Notes under the pieces: generated by a model | Seen by the model: the letters and a program-made list of their open reading frames with translations, nothing else | Told to the model about the DNA's origin: nothing | Databases searched by the model: none | In this document: positions 5,436 through 11,864 of the stretch, piece by piece | Position numbering within the stretch: position 1 is the stretch's first letter | Layout of the letters: each line of letters begins with the position of its first letter | Virus record (IMG/VR): IMGVR_UViG_3300030390_000505 | Location: 1 to 20,348 of that record | Strand: one strand, 5' to 3' | Length of the DNA: 20,348 nucleotides | From: a virus | Position numbers and translations under genes: made by a program

Positions 5436-5626
5436 TGAAAAGAATGATAAAAAGTTACGGATCACAGTCACGAAAAATGGCTTGGGCTAATGCTCGAAAA
5501 GAAAAAATAACAATAAGTACACACGTTTATATAGGTTCGGAAGCATCTCTAGATATTTTTAAATCCAGATTAGATGATTCAGAAATCAAAATTAGAAATC
5601 TAACTTTCAATAATGGGGGGCTGTAA
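5435..5626 (+). CDS. Small basic early protein, unknown
   Basis: The 63-residue product has a basic N-terminus (MKRMIKSYGSQSRKMAWANA) and a more mixed C-terminus ending in FNNGGL. Its start overlaps the previous stop by one base. No family, membrane segment or metal site is seen. Confidence 0.6.
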   Translation: MKRMIKSYGSQSRKMAWANARKEKITISTHVYIGSEASLDIFKSRLDDSEIKIRNLTFNNGGL

Positions 5627-5627
5627 T

Positions 5628-5783
5628 ATGTCTTATGATTTTAGCGAGCATTTAAAAAGCACAATCTTAGAAATAAATAAAAGTAATCGTATGCTAACAA
5701 AAGAAAAAGAGCATCAAAAAGAACTAGAAGAAATGCAACACCAAGCAAGTGAAGATGTAGAGGAGCTTAATTTTAATGACTGA
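5628..5783 (+). CDS. 51-residue coiled-coil early protein
   Basis: A run of six G (5615-5620) acts as a ribosome-binding site 7 bases before the ATG. The product begins MSYDFSEHLKSTILEI and is almost fully helical, with heptad-like Glu/Lys/Leu spacing (KEKEHQKELEEMQHQASEDV), so it is probably a short coiled coil. It overlaps the next gene by 8 bases. No family is recognised. Confidence 0.6.
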   Translation: MSYDFSEHLKSTILEINKSNRMLTKEKEHQKELEEMQHQASEDVEELNFND

Positions 5784-5964
5784 TAATCCAGATATTATAA
5801 TGTTATGTAATCGTTTTGCTTTTATGGTTGATGAACTGGGATATGATAAAGCCTGTAAATTTATGGAAGATGTCTATAATAAACGGTGGCTACAGTCACA
5901 AGAAATTATTTATCAGTGGTACGATTACGAATTTAATAACTTAGCAGAAATGAGGGGTATATAA
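5776..5964 (+). CDS. Small acidic early protein, unknown
   Basis: The 62-residue product contains MLCNRFAFMVDELGYDKACK and a Trp/Tyr-rich segment (IIYQWYDYEF). GAGGAG precedes the ATG by about 10 bases, inside the upstream gene. The stop shares its last base with the next start (TAATG). It is predicted helical and cytoplasmic; no family is recognised. Confidence 0.65.
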   Translation: MTDNPDIIMLCNRFAFMVDELGYDKACKFMEDVYNKRWLQSQEIIYQWYDYEFNNLAEMRGI

Positions 5965-6164
5965 TGAAACAGCCAAACCAAGATTCACAAATGCACAGCC
6001 CGCCAGAATGGGAAGAAGATAGATTCTTTGAAGTCACCGTTACACTAACAACATTAGTTAATTGTGAAGATGAAGACACCGCAAGGCAAGAAGTAGAAAG
6101 AGATTTATTCGCGGGTGATATTGAAGATTGGCAAGTAGAGGAAGTATGGGCGAAAAACTTATGA
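5964..6164 (+). CDS. Small acidic early protein, unknown
   Basis: The 66-residue product is strongly acidic, with FFEVTVTLTTLVNCEDEDTA and EVERDLFAGDIEDWQVEEVW. The pattern of one beta strand followed by DEDxARQEVE resembles small phage proteins whose helix starts with an E-D-A-R stretch, but this is not enough to assign a family. An AGGGG signal sits ahead of the start. It overlaps the next gene by 19 bases. Confidence 0.65.
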   Translation: MKQPNQDSQMHSPPEWEEDRFFEVTVTLTTLVNCEDEDTARQEVERDLFAGDIEDWQVEEVWAKNL

Positions 6165-6835
6165 TAAAAATATCTAACACTAAAAAAATGGGAGCTGTAT
6201 TTTCTTGGTCTACACAGGCGGGGCATCCTTCAGAAGGAGGGAGCTGCCCAGCTTCTTTTGATGACTCTGGAGATTATGTAGATGCGTGTAAGGGTTGTTA
6301 TGCTAGAGAAGGAAACTACAGATTCCCCAATGTAAAAAATACCCGCTTGCATAATATGGAAGATTGGAAGCGTAAAGATTTTACAAAAGATATGATTGAA
6401 TATATTGATTTGAATTGTAGGTATTTCAGGTGGTTTGATTCTGGAGATATGTACAATCTAAAATTGGCTGAGAAAATTTTACAAATCTGCAAGTCAACAC
6501 CGCATTGCAAGCATTGGATTCCTACCAGACAATATAAATTCCCAAAGTTTAATAATGTGATTGAACGATTGAACGGACTATCAAATGTTGTGGTTCGTTT
6601 GTCTTCTGATTCTGTTATAGGTCACACAGTAGAAGGAAAAAACACCAGCACTATAGCGCCAAACTTTCATATCAAATCTTTACCGAAATCATTTATTAAA
6701 TGTAATGCACAAGATCAAGAGGGGCAATGTAAATCTTGCCGTCACTGTTGGAATAAAAAAATTAGCGTGGTTGTTTATCCAAGTCACGGACAAAGAATCA
6801 AAACAGTATTAAAAACTAAGGAGCTAACGCAATGA
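6146..6835 (+). CDS. Cys-rich GP88-like phage protein
   Basis: The 229-residue product resembles, from memory, the Gene product 88 family of phages and plasmids: SCPAS (C34), then CKGCYAREGNYRFPNVK (C48, C51), then YFRWFDSGDMYN and HCKHWIPTRQYKFP, and a C-terminal CKSCRHCW (C195, C198, C201). The CxxCYA motif with three upstream/downstream cysteines and the RWFDSGD strand are reminiscent of radical SAM or related iron-sulfur proteins, but the exact CxxxCxxC signature is absent and the activity is unknown. Cysteine spacing would suit one iron-sulfur or zinc centre plus a second knuckle. The ATG at 6146 has GAGGA 5 bases upstream; a TTG at 6128 and an ATG at 6161 are alternatives. Confidence 0.75.
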   Translation: MGEKLMIKISNTKKMGAVFSWSTQAGHPSEGGSCPASFDDSGDYVDACKGCYAREGNYRFPNVKNTRLHNMEDWKRKDFTKDMIEYIDLNCRYFRWFDSGDMYNLKLAEKILQICKSTPHCKHWIPTRQYKFPKFNNVIERLNGLSNVVVRLSSDSVIGHTVEGKNTSTIAPNFHIKSLPKSFIKCNAQDQEGQCKSCRHCWNKKISVVVYPSHGQRIKTVLKTKELTQ

Positions 6836-7020
6836 AAAAACCAAAAGGAAACAAAGTATTATTGCACAATGATAATACAAATTCTTGGGTGTGGGGAAAT
6901 GTTGAGAGTTTATTAAGTATTCAATTCACGGCTAACTTTTTAGATCCTGATGGCAACGAGTGCTTTGGATATTATTTTTATAGAGATATAAATTTAACTT
7001 GGAAAGACTCGGAAAAATAA
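6832..7020 (+). CDS. Small protein, unknown
   Basis: The 62-residue product begins MKKPKGNKVLLHNDNTNSWV and has several aromatic, strand-like segments (CFGYYFYRDINLTW), suggesting a small beta-rich fold. The start overlaps the previous stop (ATGA) with AAGGAG about 10 bases upstream. It is the last gene before the GATTGAACG repeats and the methyltransferase promoter. No family is recognised. Confidence 0.65.
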   Translation: MKKPKGNKVLLHNDNTNSWVWGNVESLLSIQFTANFLDPDGNECFGYYFYRDINLTWKDSEK

Positions 7021-7021
7021 A

Positions 7022-7036
7022 ATAGGATTGAACGCA
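7022..7036 (+). repeat. ATAGGATTGAACGCA repeat, copy 1
   Basis: This 15-base word directly follows a stop codon and recurs exactly at 8742-8756, also just after a stop. The core GATTGAACG is present at 6559-6567, 6567-6575, 7026-7034, 7111-7119 and 8746-8754, with a variant (GAGTTGAACG) at 7050-7059. It may be an operator or a mark of past recombination around the methyltransferase block. Confidence 0.75.
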
Positions 7037-7051
7037 CTATTTAAAATAGAG

Positions 7052-7080
7052 TTGAACGCGGTCACATATTTTGCTAAAAT
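7052..7080 (+). promoter_or_regulatory. Promoter of the DNA methyltransferase gene
   Basis: The -35 box TTGAAC (7052-7057), a 17-base spacer and the extended -10 box TGC-TAAAAT (7072-7080) form a good sigma70 match, with transcription expected near 7087. The -35 lies inside a variant copy of the GATTGAACG repeat, and an exact copy (7111-7119) sits against the start codon, so a protein binding these repeats could regulate both transcription and translation. Confidence 0.6.
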
Positions 7081-7119
7081 TATAGGTACTAAATAAATAA
7101 TCAATCGGGGGATTGAACG

Positions 7120-8052
7120 ATGACAAAAGCAATAAATGTATTCTCAATGTTTGACGGTATGAGCTGTGGACAATTAGCTTTAAAAAAAGCGGGCATATCA
7201 GTTGGAACATATCACGCTAGTGAAATAGATAAATGGGCTATCCAAGTTACTAAGAAAAACTTTCCATATACATTACAGATGGGTGACATTACTAAACTAG
7301 AAGATTGGAGGCTCGAACTTATTAAAGATGAAATAGGAATTGATTTAGTAATAGGTGGCTCACCTTGTCAGGGATTTTCTTTTGCTGGCAATCAATTAAA
7401 CTTTGAAGATCCTAGATCTAAACTGTTCTTTGATTTCGTCAGAGTCTTAAAGATTCTCAAGCCTAAGTATTTCTTATTAGAAAATGTCAGGATGAAAAAA
7501 GAAAGTCAGGATATTATTAGTGAGTATCTTGGTGTTGAACCTGTGGCAATCAATTCAAATCTAGTGAGCGCACAGAATCGGCACAGATTATATTGGACTA
7601 ATATACCTTTTGATATGCCAGAAGATAAAGAAACTATGCTTGCTGATATCTTGGAAGATGGAGTAACAGACAGAGAGAAATCACATTGCCTTGATGCTAA
7701 TTACTTTAAGGGTGGCAATCTTAAAAGTTACTTTGAGAAACACAGACGGCAGTTAGTATTTACTAGCGGTGCATTTAGAGGTCGCTATAATTCTGAAGGC
7801 AAGACAGAACAAAAACTAGAGCTTAGATATGATGGTAAAACTAACTCACTTACTACCGTACAAAAAGATAATGTAGCTGTTGATCTTAAAGAATTAACTT
7901 GGCGGAAGCTATCAGTAAAAGAATGTGAAAGATTACAAACAGTACCTGATGGGTACACTGAAGGAGTATCGAATACACAAAGATATAAGATGCTCGGCAA
8001 CGGCTGGACAGTAGATGTCATAGCTCACATATTAAAGGGGATAACAGTATGA
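7120..8052 (+). CDS. DNA cytosine-C5 methyltransferase (DNMT3-like)
   Basis: The 310-residue enzyme transfers a methyl group from S-adenosylmethionine to C5 of cytosine in DNA. It shows motif I MFDGMSCGQ (10-18), motif IV GGSPCQGFS with catalytic Cys83, motif VI LLENV (119-123), motif VIII QNRHRLYW (152-159), motif IX RKLSVKECERLQ (262-273) and motif X GNGWTV (293-298). The SCGQLAL start and the ASEIDKWAI and LNFEDPRSKLFFDFVR stretches resemble DNMT3-like phage enzymes. The region between motifs VIII and IX, which reads the target, is about 100 residues. No restriction endonuclease is next to it, so it is probably an orphan that protects phage DNA or changes expression. It has its own promoter and a GGGGGA ribosome-binding site next to the ATG. 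Confidence 0.96.
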   Translation: MTKAINVFSMFDGMSCGQLALKKAGISVGTYHASEIDKWAIQVTKKNFPYTLQMGDITKLEDWRLELIKDEIGIDLVIGGSPCQGFSFAGNQLNFEDPRSKLFFDFVRVLKILKPKYFLLENVRMKKESQDIISEYLGVEPVAINSNLVSAQNRHRLYWTNIPFDMPEDKETMLADILEDGVTDREKSHCLDANYFKGGNLKSYFEKHRRQLVFTSGAFRGRYNSEGKTEQKLELRYDGKTNSLTTVQKDNVAVDLKELTWRKLSVKECERLQTVPDGYTEGVSNTQRYKMLGNGWTVDVIAHILKGITV

Positions 8053-8216
8053 AAGTTAAAGAACTAATACAAAGACTTGAAGGATTAGATTTAGATGCAG
8101 AGATAATTTTTTATTATTTAAAAGATAATAATTTAAACGAATGTCAGCTATGTCAGTTAGAAACTATTATAGAGTGTGATCGCAGAGTTGAAATCACAAT
8201 AGAGGAGATAGTGTAA
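8049..8216 (+). CDS. 55-residue protein, unknown
   Basis: The start overlaps the methyltransferase stop (ATGA) with GGGGATAAC ahead of it. The product begins MKVKELIQRLEGLDLDAEII, a pattern common in small phage proteins that fold as helix-strand units, and contains ECQLCQLE and an acidic end (EITIEEIV). The function of this type is unknown. Confidence 0.68.
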   Translation: MKVKELIQRLEGLDLDAEIIFYYLKDNNLNECQLCQLETIIECDRRVEITIEEIV

Positions 8217-8392
8217 TGAAAAAATACAATGAAGATATGATACGAGAAGCAGTAGATATTGCAGTAGGTGATGATGGCTTTAGAAGTAATGAAGTCATAG
8301 AGATATTAAAACATTTAGAAAATCCTGATGTATATAGCGAGCCTGATCAAGCTCAATCAAAAGACGATTACTATATGTCACTACAAGATTAA
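8216..8392 (+). CDS. 58-residue acidic protein, unknown
   Basis: The frame starts at a TAATG overlap with the previous gene and has GAGGAG about 10 bases upstream. The product begins MKKYNEDMIREAVDIAV and is helical and acidic (NPDVYSEPDQAQSKDDYY). It is the last gene of the methyltransferase transcription group before a gap of 94 bases with no gene. No family is recognised. Confidence 0.65.
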   Translation: MKKYNEDMIREAVDIAVGDDGFRSNEVIEILKHLENPDVYSEPDQAQSKDDYYMSLQD

Positions 8393-8486
8393 CCCCGATG
8401 AGTTGGCAGATCTCTTTTATGTGTGGAACTTTATAAGTTGCTCCCTAAAACAAAACTGCCTCAATTAATTTAAACTAAGGAGATAG

Positions 8487-8546
8487 ATGATGACTGATTT
8501 AATAACTTTTATTATATGGCTAATTGTTTTAGGAATATTCGGATGA
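8487..8546 (+). CDS. 19-residue hydrophobic membrane peptide
   Basis: The complete product is MMTDLITFIIWLIVLGIFG, a single hydrophobic helix just long enough to cross a membrane. It has an ideal AAGGAGATAG ribosome-binding region 4 bases before the ATG (10 from the second ATG), and its stop overlaps the next start (ATGA), both marks of a real translated gene. It may be a membrane-acting peptide (for example a lysis regulator, exclusion peptide or toxin-like peptide) or simply a leader that couples translation of the gene at 8543. Confidence 0.55.
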   Translation: MMTDLITFIIWLIVLGIFG

Positions 8547-8740
8547 ATGAAATAGAAAAAATAGATTATATTCACAGTGCAATTAAAGAAACTATACAGG
8601 CTATAGAAGAAAATGACGAAGGTACTATTCTTCGATGGCACACGCACACTAGACTTTGCAATTCTTTAAATTTACTTAAAGATTTAAGAGAGCCTTACTT
8701 GATGGCCATAAAAAATAAAATAAACTCAGGACAATTTTAA
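8543..8740 (+). CDS. Small helical protein, unknown
   Basis: The 65-residue product begins MNEIEKIDYIHSAIKETIQA and is mostly alpha-helical with many charged residues; it contains a His-rich turn (RWHTHTRLCN). The frame is open to an ATG at 8516 inside the membrane peptide gene, but the ATG at 8543 has AGGA 8 bases ahead and an ATGA overlap. No family is recognised. Confidence 0.65.
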   Translation: MNEIEKIDYIHSAIKETIQAIEENDEGTILRWHTHTRLCNSLNLLKDLREPYLMAIKNKINSGQF

Positions 8741-8741
8741 T

Positions 8742-8756
8742 ATAGGATTGAACGCA
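8742..8756 (+). repeat. ATAGGATTGAACGCA repeat, copy 2
   Basis: This is an exact match to 7022-7036. Here it directly precedes the ATG at 8759, and its AGGA may serve as a distant ribosome-binding site. The two copies bracket the methyltransferase block. Confidence 0.75.
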
Positions 8757-8758
8757 TT

Positions 8759-9049
8759 ATGGAAATTAAATTAGGATTTTATGATATAGAGGAAGCAATT
8801 AAGTTACATCTAGAAAAAGTCTATGGATTTGATAACGTAAATATAGATTATGATTGTAGCGGATTTAATATTGAAGTGAGCGAGTATGAATATGTATATA
8901 AGAAACATAAAAACGGCAAAGAAAAAAAAGATAAAGACGGTTTTTCAATAGTAGATAACACAAAAACTAAATGGATTAAAAAACATTTCAGCTTTGGCGA
9001 ATGTGATGAGCTTTCATTTTATGTTAAGGAAATAAACAACAATGGATAA
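8759..9049 (+). CDS. Small protein, unknown
   Basis: The 96-residue product begins MEIKLGFYDIEEAIKLHLEK, with a Tyr/Asp-rich strand region (NVNIDYDCSGFNIEV) and a Lys-rich loop (KKHKNGKEKKDKDGFS). It is probably a small alpha/beta cytoplasmic protein. It overlaps the next gene by 8 bases. The only ribosome-binding signal is the AGGA in the repeat, 11 bases away. No family is recognised. Confidence 0.7.
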   Translation: MEIKLGFYDIEEAIKLHLEKVYGFDNVNIDYDCSGFNIEVSEYEYVYKKHKNGKEKKDKDGFSIVDNTKTKWIKKHFSFGECDELSFYVKEINNNG

Positions 9050-9320
9050 ACTAACTAAGCTGTATCAAATAGAATGTGCATTGACTACCTGTAGTCTAGG
9101 TATACCTATGGGTCTTAGAAAGGAATCTCAATTAAGTAAAGCTCTTAATAATGTGGAGGAGTTAATCGAACTAGAGATCCAGGATCAAGTGGAACGAGGT
9201 AACTCGCATATCATACCTAGCTATGCAGACGGTAGGTATCAAGAGTTAGAGGTAGAGTACAACGCAATGCAGCAGGCTATTGATGATGATGAGGAGGTGT
9301 CAAATGAAAGTAATAATTGA
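9042..9320 (+). CDS. Small acidic helical protein, unknown
   Basis: The 92-residue product contains ALTTCSLGIPMGLRKESQLS and ELIELEIQDQVERG, then an acidic end (AIDDDEEVSNESNN). It is mainly helical. AAGGA lies 14 bases before the ATG, inside the previous gene. No family is recognised. Confidence 0.7.
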   Translation: MDKLTKLYQIECALTTCSLGIPMGLRKESQLSKALNNVEELIELEIQDQVERGNSHIIPSYADGRYQELEVEYNAMQQAIDDDEEVSNESNN

Positions 9321-9447
9321 ATTAGAGTTTGATGAAAAACCAACAGAAGCAGATGTCATTAATTATCTTAATGAGTTAATTTATAATGAATGTTTAGGAT
9401 ATATTACGGAAACTGGTTCAGGTTCTACTCAAGAAGGGTCAGGATGA
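9304..9447 (+). CDS. 47-residue protein, unknown
   Basis: A strong AGGAGG site lies 6 bases before the ATG, inside the previous gene (17-base overlap). The product begins MKVIIELEFDEKPTEADVIN, a strand-then-helix pattern, and ends in a Gly/Ser tail (TGSGSTQEGSG). It overlaps the next start by ATGA. No family is recognised. Confidence 0.65.
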   Translation: MKVIIELEFDEKPTEADVINYLNELIYNECLGYITETGSGSTQEGSG

Positions 9448-9659
9448 GTGAACCAACTTACTCAGAACAAATGCAAGAAGAACTAGAACCTATAACTAAC
9501 AAGGAAGACGGGCCGATGAACAAACGTAACCCTGTTAAAAAGAATATGGATAAGCTACACAAACCTAAGACACACACAGATAAGACTAAATACAAGCGTG
9601 TTAATAATGATTGGTCTTATGATGCTAACGGAACACCGATAACTAACGAGGAGAAGTAA
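9444..9659 (+). CDS. Small charged protein, unknown
   Basis: The 71-residue product begins MSEPTYSEQMQEELEPITNK, with a basic middle (NPVKKNMDKLHKPKTHTDKT) and an acidic end. It is probably unstructured. The frame is open upstream to an ATG at 9390, but the ATG at 9444 has the coupled ATGA overlap and an upstream AGGA. No family is recognised. Confidence 0.65.
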   Translation: MSEPTYSEQMQEELEPITNKEDGPMNKRNPVKKNMDKLHKPKTHTDKTKYKRVNNDWSYDANGTPITNEEK

Positions 9660-9660
9660 A

Positions 9661-9921
9661 GTGAAAGCAAGAACTAAAAGATATGTAATGACAGTACACA
9701 AAGGAAACTTAGCAGAAGAGTATAGACTTGACATAGTAAAAGACACCGTTAAGTTTTTTAATAAGCATACTAATAGAAAGTTTTATGTTAAATGCCACGG
9801 AAGATTTGGAAAGAACAATCCTAACTTAGCTAAGTATACTTCTTCTAATGGTCACGTTAACTGGAGTGAATGTAGATTGGAAGATGCTCAAAGAATAGAC
9901 GTATATATCCACGAAAGATAA
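9661..9921 (+). CDS. Small basic protein (GTG start), unknown
   Basis: The 86-residue product starts at GTG 9661 with GAGGAG 9 bases upstream. It is basic, with KARTKRYVMTVHKGNL at the front and a His/Gly-containing middle (FYVKCHGRFGKNNPNLAKY). One basic strand followed by NGHVNWSECRLEDAQRIDVY suggests a compact alpha/beta fold. It is the last gene before the promoter of the replication block. No family is recognised. Confidence 0.7.
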   Translation: MKARTKRYVMTVHKGNLAEEYRLDIVKDTVKFFNKHTNRKFYVKCHGRFGKNNPNLAKYTSSNGHVNWSECRLEDAQRIDVYIHER

Positions 9922-9926
9922 ACATA

Positions 9927-9956
9927 TGTTAAGAGAAGTGTTAAGATTTGTTAAGA
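9927..9956 (+). repeat. Three TGTTAAGA direct repeats upstream of a promoter
   Basis: TGTTAAGA occurs at 9927-9934, 9939-9946 and 9949-9956, that is at steps of 12 and 10 bases, about one helical turn, and ends 4 bases before the -35 box at 9961. This is the usual place for an activator, or for a repressor that bends DNA. Confidence 0.65.
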
Positions 9957-9960
9957 GCTA

Positions 9961-9989
9961 TTGACAATTTCTTAATGCTTCTTTAAACT
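9961..9989 (+). promoter_or_regulatory. Sigma70 promoter of the replication block
   Basis: A consensus TTGACA (9961-9966), a 17-base spacer and the -10 box TAAACT (9984-9989, four of six matches) predict a start near 9996, giving a leader of about 20 bases with AAGGA before the ATG at 10015. The three direct repeats just upstream suggest regulation. Confidence 0.65.
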
Positions 9990-10014
9990 CTATAGAGCCA
10001 AGAAGGAAAACAAT

Positions 10015-10314
10015 ATGAATGAAAAGAAAGTAAAAGCATTACGAAAGAAAATCAAACCTCTTCAAGTAGAATGGTTAAAGACATTGCTGAACGAAGAAGA
10101 AGCAGCACAGGTTTCTATAGATAACATAGATGAATTAGCACCTACTCAGGATTACTATATGGCTAATCGAACTATGTACCTTTCTTTTATGACACCCAAA
10201 TGGATAATGAAATATCTTAAACAGTATCCTGATATCAATTCTTTTGCAGAATTAAGTATGCACTATGAAGATTGGAGAACTAAAAATAGAGGATCTCTAA
10301 ACTGGATACAATAA
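10015..10314 (+). CDS. Protein of unknown function at the head of the replication block
   Basis: The 99-residue product begins with basic helices (MNEKKVKALRKKIKPLQVEW) followed by an acidic helix (LLNEEEAAQVS) and an aromatic region with YYMANRTMYLSFMTPKWIMK. I have the impression of similar proteins in other marine phages but cannot name a family. It is the first gene behind the regulated promoter at 9961 and is followed after 16 bases by the TonB-like gene, so it may be early and regulatory; this is inference. Confidence 0.75.
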   Translation: MNEKKVKALRKKIKPLQVEWLKTLLNEEEAAQVSIDNIDELAPTQDYYMANRTMYLSFMTPKWIMKYLKQYPDINSFAELSMHYEDWRTKNRGSLNWIQ

Positions 10315-10330
10315 ACAAAGGAGAACAAGT

Positions 10331-11125
10331 ATGTTTAAAACTATGTCAATAGCACTCGTTAGTGCTTTGTTAATAAATATTGTAGGATTAAATTTATATA
10401 ATCTACATATTGAACAACGCTTTGAAGGCCAAGTTGTTACTACTAATTATCTTAACGATAAGATTACTAAAATTAAAAGCAATATCCTGGAACTCAGAGC
10501 TGACTCGATAGGCTCTATCTCTCGTGCTGACCTTGTGGATACTCAAAACTTTATAGAGTATAAGGTATCTATGAATAAGAAAAGTGTGAATGGTTTTATT
10601 GATAGTCTTAATAAAGATATGGAACGTCTGAATGCTATATCTAATGTTAGTCAAGAGAACGATGAGTACTTACAAGAAAAGATAGAGTATCTATTACAAG
10701 AGATAGAGTTACTTCAAGATAAAATAACAGAGCCAAAAGAAATAATAGATGTGCCTGTGTTTGAACGCGAAGTAGCACCAGTAGTTGCTACACCTGTTGC
10801 TGCACCTATACCAGAAGAAACTAATACACATATAGAAGCTTATCATATTGAAGAGTGTTCTTATAAATTAGAAAGCGGTAGGCAGAATAGTACTAAAGGA
10901 ATACAACGTACAGTAGATAGCCTTAGAAAAAAAGGAACATACAATATTTCTGTATTGTTTAATATCAACACACAAGGTCAAGCAGAAGAGCTTACAGTTA
11001 AGTCTAACACTGCGCCTTCTAAGTTAGAAAGAGCTGTACAAAGATACGTTTCTAAGTTAAAATTCGTACCTAATGAAACGCTTTTATCTAAGTGTGAAAT
11101 GAGTTTTAATTTGAATGTAACATAA
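10331..11125 (+). CDS. TonB-like membrane-anchored protein
   Basis: The layout of this 264-residue protein is that of TonB. An N-terminal membrane anchor (about 4-24, SIALVSALLINIVGL) is followed by a long coiled-coil region (about 35-135, with DEYLQEKIEYLLQEIELLQD), then a Pro/Ala/Val-rich linker (about 145-162, APVVATPVAAPIPEE) and a C-terminal domain (about 190-264) reading GTYNISVLFNINTQGQAEEL, KSNTAPSKLERAVQRYVSKL and KFVPN. The last follows the TonB C-terminal pattern (strand, dGxv, S, LDxAvxxxvxxwxFxP), with L243 in place of the usual W. Cys176 and Cys255 could form a periplasmic disulfide. Its role is not clear; it might interfere with TonB-dependent receptors or act as a spanin-like or structural protein. 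AAGGAG gives a good ribosome-binding site. Gene neighbours are replication genes, so the setting does not explain it. Confidence 0.75.
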   Translation: MFKTMSIALVSALLINIVGLNLYNLHIEQRFEGQVVTTNYLNDKITKIKSNILELRADSIGSISRADLVDTQNFIEYKVSMNKKSVNGFIDSLNKDMERLNAISNVSQENDEYLQEKIEYLLQEIELLQDKITEPKEIIDVPVFEREVAPVVATPVAAPIPEETNTHIEAYHIEECSYKLESGRQNSTKGIQRTVDSLRKKGTYNISVLFNINTQGQAEELTVKSNTAPSKLERAVQRYVSKLKFVPNETLLSKCEMSFNLNVT

Positions 11126-11140
11126 ACGAGGTAATAAAAG

Positions 11141-11596
11141 ATGGCTGAAGAAAATACATTTAACGCGGGAAGTGGAGTCGGTGAAGTTACAGGTCGTGCT
11201 TACTATGCAAATGTAGTTACACCTAACACTACGTTCGATGACAAGTGGGAAGTTAGTTTAGTATTAGATGATGATACGCTAACTGATTTTGAAAACAGAG
11301 GACACCCTATAAAAGAGAAAGACTTTGGTAGGTTCGTTCACTTCAAAAGAAATGTAGAGAAGAAAGGTGGCGGTCAAAATCCACGCCCTATTCTTATTGA
11401 TGAGAATCGTAAACGTGTAGATACATTACCAAAGATGGGTAACGGATCTCTTGTTAAGATTCAGTACAACGAATACTCTTGGAGCTATCAAGGCAAGGCA
11501 GGCAAAGGTCGTGACCTTAGAGCTTTACAGCTTCTTGATTTAGTAGAGTACAATGAGCCTGATGGTGCAGGTATGTACGATGAAGGAGATTTTTAA
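11141..11596 (+). CDS. ssb: Single-stranded DNA-binding protein (T7 gp2.5-like)
   Basis: The 151-residue product binds and protects single-stranded DNA during replication and recombination. It has a beta-rich OB-fold body (TGRAYYANVV, KWEVSLVLDD, GRFVHFKRNV, SLVKIQYNEYSWSYQGKAGK), a typical GRDLRALQLLDLVEY strand near the end, and an acidic tail ending GMYDEGDF. In T7 gp2.5 such a tail with a C-terminal Phe binds the polymerase and helicase. It lies in the replication block with polymerase and primase-helicase. A GAGGT site precedes the ATG and the stop overlaps the next start (TAATG). The match to the SSB family is by pattern, not search. Confidence 0.85.
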   Translation: MAEENTFNAGSGVGEVTGRAYYANVVTPNTTFDDKWEVSLVLDDDTLTDFENRGHPIKEKDFGRFVHFKRNVEKKGGGQNPRPILIDENRKRVDTLPKMGNGSLVKIQYNEYSWSYQGKAGKGRDLRALQLLDLVEYNEPDGAGMYDEGDF

Positions 11597-11853
11597 TGGC
11601 AGAAGATACTACTAAACCTTTTGTTACTATTGATGATGTGCAGATTTCGGTAGAAGATTTACCAGAAGAAGCACAAGGTATCTTCGGTAGGCTACAAAGG
11701 TTAAATCAAAAGAAAGCAACGCTTGCATTAGATATGGAAGAGATAGACGCAAGCATTAACTTTTTTTCAAGTAGAATAATTTCTATTGTTAATTCTTCTT
11801 TAGGTCAAGGAGAGGAGGAAGAAGAAGAAGAAGCAGTTAAATCTAATAACTAA
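11596..11853 (+). CDS. Small acidic coiled-coil protein, unknown
   Basis: The 85-residue product has FVTIDDVQISVEDLPEEAQG, then a heptad-like helix (RLQRLNQKKATLALDMEEID) and a tail with seven glutamates in a row (GEEEEEEEAV). Phages carry similar small proteins with an LPEEAQ plus coiled-coil pattern next to SSB or replication genes (recalled); function unknown. AAGGAG gives a strong ribosome-binding site, and the start shares one base with the SSB stop. An intrinsic terminator follows. Confidence 0.75.
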   Translation: MAEDTTKPFVTIDDVQISVEDLPEEAQGIFGRLQRLNQKKATLALDMEEIDASINFFSSRIISIVNSSLGQGEEEEEEEAVKSNN

Positions 11854-11864
11854 CGTAACGCTAC

